Source: Pholiota molesta
Taxonomy: Eukaryota > Basidiomycota > Agaricomycetes > Agaricales > Strophariaceae
Direction: 5' to 3'
Assembly: GCA_014925825.1 (NCBI GenBank)
Contig: JACGCK010000027.1
Location: forward strand, 1-64,000
Length of the DNA: 64,000 nucleotides
Both the position numbers and the translations under genes were made by a program. Numbering within the stretch: the first letter of the stretch is position 1; the number at the start of each line of letters is the position of its first letter. The notes beneath the pieces are model-generated. The model was not told the origin of the DNA, made no database searches, and saw only the letters and a program-made list of their open reading frames with translations. Of the stretch, positions 59,972-64,000 are shown piece by piece.

Positions 59972-61495
59972 TCAAGGACGAATGAGTTCGCTCTCCATCA
60001 ACCTTATTGCAACGTCCGCTGATCCTATGGAGGCAATGTAGCCTCTGGCGCCGTGTCTTCATACAATGGTCAGATATCGCACACGTCTTCATCTGCGTGG
60101 AAGTATTGCTCACCCATAATTATAAACCACTGTAATCTTCTTGCCCTGTGGACTCGTCACTTGAGGCGCTAAAGCAATTCTCGGGCCGCCCTTTCTCATT
60201 GGCCTGAGTCCACACGCTTCCTCTATGATGATCGGGTGTAAATCTTCGACGTCTACTGATTCTTTGCTGGCGCGTACTTCTGGAGGCACGAGCTCCGGAC
60301 AGAGCTCGAGCCCCCGCTTCAAGAGGTCTGCCGTCGTTTCTGGGCGGGCCTTTGGATACCTATGTGAATAGTAAAATCTCGGATTTCGGTATCCAAATGT
60401 TCAGTTCCGGCAACAATCTTGGCTTACCAGTCGTTCACTCCTTGTGTCCCACCGATCACAACGTTTCCGCTTCTTCTCGGAATGATATACGTCCATTCAG
60501 ATTCCCCCTCATACGTCGCCCCGAACCGAACCCAAGGCGCTCGCAGAATCACAGTCTGTCCGCGGACCGGAAACACATCATGGTCCTCTACACCTCCCAG
60601 GGATTTTGCCCCCAATCCGACGCACACGATAACGGCATCTGGAGGCGAGGCTGGCTCGTTCCGGCGCACACCACCGGCCTCTTGGAAGGCAACAGACCCG
60701 GTCTCTAAGACTTGGTCTATGTGCTGTATGTGCGCACGGGTGACTCGCCCGCCTTTTGATAGGAAGCGGGAAAACAGATAGTTCAGGTATTGAGGAACGT
60801 CGATGGTGACTGTTTCAAACATGTAGCCGCACTTTGCGCGGTGGAATTTCAAGTCATTCTTGGAGACCTCTTGGTACTGGCAGGTAAATTTATCGGTAAT
60901 GTTAACATGTCATTTCAACCCCGCAAGAGAAAATAAGGACTCAACGCTTGGCATCCTTTCCAGTGCATCTGATGGAGGCTTTTCCGAGAAATAGTACTCT
61001 GTTTGTGGGATGCGTAAAAAGCAATGCTCTGCGTCTCCTCCAGGTGCCGAGAGTCTCCAAAATTCAAGGAAGGTTTTATGATCGATATCTGCCCATTTTG
61101 AATTAGACAACACTCTCGCAGTAGCATCTAGCCATGTTTCCAATAAATGTACAGACCTGCTTGTTCCGTTCCAGCTGGGGAAACGCTAACGAAATGCGCG
61201 CCCTACTCACAAGAGCGTTAGCCATTGACATACGGCGGCGCTGATAATAGTAAAATAGGTACACACCGCCCATTGACTGGTGTAGTTGATGTTCTTAGGA
61301 TCAGTGGGGAAGATGTCCGCGACGATCTCGACTTGATAGCGTTCCGTTTCTTGAAGTCTCAAGGCAGTCGTCAGTCCAATAACCCCTGAATAATTTTGGA
61401 TGTGAATGAAATAAGAAAATGGTGCGAATCGCCTCCTTACCTGCTCCAAGAACAATCACCGTCTTCTTCGAATCTGTCTGAAAGTCGGCGTTCAT
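59972..61495 (-). CDS. D-amino-acid oxidase paralogue B
   Basis: Seven exons, 61495-61441, 61385-61267, 61202-61157, 61088-60946, 60876-60428, 60359-60114 and 60056-59972, give 380 residues. Exons 2, 3 and 5 have the same lengths as in paralogue A (119, 46 and 449 bp). The FAD motif is VIVLGAGVIGLTTAL, followed by YTSQWAGAHFVS, VFPVRGQT, EWTYIIPRRSGNVVIGGTQG and the arginine region CGLRPMRKGGPR. The final FAD-contact segment differs from its sisters: YGHGARGYIAS in place of HGG(F/Y)GY. The C-terminus, LIRP, carries no canonical peroxisomal signal. The frame is intact, so it may be active or specialised, but the changed end of the active-site region makes activity less sure. Confidence 0.92.
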
Positions 61496-61996
61496 AATTT
61501 ATCGCACTGGGTGAATTGTGAAGTTCTACTGTTCAGATGCAATCGAAAGCTCGGCGGATGATATGGCAAGAGCTATGATTGGTTATGTATGTAGTCGTTT
61601 GGAAATTGCACGCAATCGTAAATCGCTGTGGGAATAGGCACCACTGATAACGGTAAACTTGTGTTCGTAGGATATTATCGGCCGAGGGTTCACTATAAAA
61701 GTATATCACATACCTTCAGGAGTTGAGACTCGACTCAGGGGGGACAAGGTCAGCTTCGCGATGCTCGCTTAGATTAGATTGCTGATTATTGATATGGTCA
61801 TTGTGGCACATGCACCTCGCATGCACCTTTGTGCATCATCCGACGGAATCCCGTCCGAGTCCTTGTCCTACGGGTTGCCTACGGAAATCAGAAGAGTGTA
61901 TCGATATTAGTACAGAATATATGCCGTTTTTATATCCACGCCGGTGTATGTAGAATTTTAATCGAGACTAATTTAGTACAACGATCTTCTGTTTTC
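61496..61996. other. intergenic between oxidase paralogues
   Basis: This is the promoter of paralogue B and the 3' flank of paralogue C. No feature is seen. Confidence 0.4.
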
Positions 61997-63571
61997 CTAC
62001 AACCCAGCTTCTGCTTTGGTAGTCTTCAACGCGGCATCCAAAAGTTTCAACGCTTTGTCTGCGCAGCCCCAAGAGGTTTGATATCCATAGCCCCCATGAC
62101 TTGAAATGCAATTGATAACAATCAGCAAGGAATTCCCAAGAAAACTCAAGAAATTGAAATGCTGATCAAACAGTCTGAATCCAAACTCACCCGTAATTAT
62201 GAATCAGCGGGATCTTGCCTTCCCTATGCACCGCCGCTCCGTCCACCCACTCCACCTCCAGCCTGATACCACCCTCCCTTGCCGGCCGAAGGCCGCACCC
62301 CTCGCCCACGACATGCGGCAACACGTCCTCCAGCCTCGGAGTCCGGATCGCGCGAATCTCAGGCGGCGCTAGCTCCTGGCAGAGTAAGAACCCGCGCTTC
62401 AGGATGTCGAGCGTGATTTCTGGGCGCGCGATGGGGTACCAGTCATTCGGGACGCGCGTGCCTCCGACGACCACCTATCAGGATTCAGCATCAGATAATC
62501 CTGGATTTCGGGAAGAGATAGATAGGTGTGGAGGGACAAACGGACATCGGTGCTCCGCCGCGGGATGATATACGTGCACGCGCCGCTCTCGTCCAGGTAT
62601 TCCGTGCGCCCGAAGCGCACCCACGGCGCGCGGATGATGACGGTCTGGCCGCGGACGGGGTACATTTTCTTGTCCTCGACGCCCCCTAGGAAGCGCGCCC
62701 CGAGGCCGATGCACACGAGCACCGCTTCGGGGAGGGGGTCCTGGATGCCGCCCCCGGAGAAGAGGCGCGTGCCGCCCTCGAGGAGCTGGTTGATGTGTTG
62801 GATGGAGCCGCGCAGGACGCGCCCGCCTTTGGCGCAGAAGCGCATGAGGAGGTAGTTGAGGTAGATGGGGACGTCGATTGTTACGGTGGTGAATGTGACG
62901 CCGGAGAGTGCCCCAGGGAGGAGTTCTTCTGGCTCTAGCTTGCGGAACTGTGCGTTAACGTGTGAGTACATATGGCTCTGCCATGCCCAGTGCAATGGGT
63001 TGGGGGTGATATTATGGTGGACATACGTTAGGCATCTTTTCTAGCGGGTCTGGCTGCGCTCTGGGCACGAAGAAATGTTCGGTTTGCGGTACTCTCAAGA
63101 ATGACTCCTCTGCTAAGCTTCCTGGTGCCGACAACTCCCACATGACGTTGAACGTTTCTTCCTCAAATGCTAGTGAATGTTATTGATTTGCAATACCAGC
63201 GTGTGAGGCAGGGTCTACCAGAGGCTCACCATGTTGTTCTGTCGCATTGAGGGGATTGTATACGTGGTGAGCGCCCTGTATAACGGTCCCGTTAATCCAT
63301 GCTTATTCTGATAATTGAATTGCACGCACCGCCCACTGACTTGTGTACTTGATCGACTTGGGATCGCTCGGTATAATCTCTGCCACAATGGTCACTTGAT
63401 AGTTCCCTGTCTCCTGCAGCCTTATTGCTGTGGTAAGCCCCACTACGCCTGCAATTCGGGATCGAATGAATTATAAGACACTAAGAGATGGATGATGATC
63501 TCACCTGCTCCCAGAACTACGACCTGTTTCTTATTCACTACTGGTGATTGGGGAATGGTGTTCGAGTCCAT
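61997..63571 (-). CDS. D-amino-acid oxidase paralogue C
   Basis: Seven exons, 63571-63505, 63448-63330, 63275-63230, 63169-63027, 62947-62546, 62474-62191 and 62099-61997, give 387 residues. Landmarks are VVVLGAGVVGLTTAI, YTSQWAGAHHVY, FLGGVEDKKMYPVRGQT, the arginine region CGLRPAREGGIRLE and HNYGHGGYGYQ. All key parts of the fold are present. The fifth intron lies between STD and VVVGGT, whereas in paralogues A and B the matching intron is about 14 codons later, inside the Trp codon of DDW or NDW. Exon 5 is GC-rich compared with the sister genes. The C-terminus ends in KAEAGL, not a standard peroxisomal signal. The 5' start is the only ATG before the FAD motif in frame. Confidence 0.94.
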
Positions 63572-64000
63572 ATTGCACAATGATTTAGATGTTGGCAAGG
63601 GATACGGGTATTGCAGGAGGAAATAAAACCGATGGAACCTAAGAGATAAGATAGTGCTGTGACAGTCGTCCTTATAGCGCCCACCAGAGGCCCCTGATCG
63701 CCAGTGCAGATCAATCGGCCTACATCGGGCGGCCTTGCTATAAATAGAGCATATTCGGCCCGTCCGCTGCCACGGGCACGTGAAATACACGTACATGTTC
63801 TACTTACATACCTTTCTAGATTCAGCAATTTGTCTCTTAAAAATTAAATTCCTATCGTGCTCACTGTCCGCCCCATTTATGCGCGTATCTCCCATGTTTT
63901 GAACTTTCGAAATCATATATATCCCTCTCAGGCCGCTGGATTTGATGAACGGAAAGAACACGTCTGAATTTTATCATTGACAGGTAGTGAACACAGGAAA
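63572..64000. promoter_or_regulatory. upstream region of oxidase paralogue C
   Basis: This is the presumed promoter, running to the window edge. A possible TATA-like stretch (gctataaata) occurs on the plus strand near 63738 but lies in the wrong orientation to be assigned with confidence. No gene is seen. Confidence 0.35.

Noticed and set aside
55851..63571. A secondary-metabolite gene cluster
   Set aside because: No synthase, terpene cyclase, P450 or cluster regulator is present, only oxidase paralogues and a membrane protein.

Overview
The window is nuclear DNA of a filamentous basidiomycete, most likely an Agaricomycete. The evidence is many short GT-AG introns (about 50-60 bp, with exons as small as 10 bp), a GT..AG-split gene structure in every long gene, a basidiomycete-type seven-helix membrane protein, and a NACHT-related gene with the N-terminal signature common in mushroom-forming fungi. 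The species cannot be named from sequence alone. There is no rRNA, CRISPR array or bacterial-style operon. I rebuilt 21 protein-coding genes exon by exon by checking splice phase against family conservation, plus two intron-containing tRNA genes, one short transposable element and one gene relic.

Layout: 0.9-3 kb has a broken nucleotidyltransferase-fold gene and URA5 (orotate phosphoribosyltransferase). 3.3-6.3 kb has a TOK1-type potassium channel. 7-9.6 kb has a SUZ12-like Polycomb (PRC2) subunit. 9.9 kb has tRNA-Arg. 10.3-17.4 kb has three minus-strand housekeeping genes: sphingolipid delta-4 desaturase, a BCH1/BUD7-type exomer protein, and the PIG-A/GPI3 enzyme of GPI anchor synthesis. 18.4-22.4 kb has an alpha/beta hydrolase and a small unknown protein. 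23.7-28.1 kb has a large WW-domain protein. 28.4-31.3 kb has UNC50, a decayed copy of its last exon, and a NACHT-like gene without a P-loop. 32.3-36.9 kb has the calcineurin A subunit and a fumarase/adenylosuccinate-lyase-superfamily enzyme.

37-52 kb is looser. It holds a 764-bp element with identical terminal inverted repeats of about 197 bp and 14-bp flanking direct repeats, a second nucleotidyltransferase-like gene, an MRS2-type magnesium channel, a Ser/Thr-rich single-pass membrane protein, tRNA-Val and a multi-pass membrane protein. The last two proteins and MRS2 are each interrupted by single-base losses, nearly always in a run of identical bases, while codons on both sides stay conserved. 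This looks more like local consensus error than gene decay, but reads are needed to decide.

52.9-63.6 kb has an oxysterol-binding protein and then a minus-strand cluster of three D-amino-acid-oxidase paralogues with a seven-helix membrane protein between the first and second. This tandem FAD-oxidase cluster, the P-loop-less NACHT gene and the inverted-repeat element are the most unusual content. No wholly new multi-gene system is evident.
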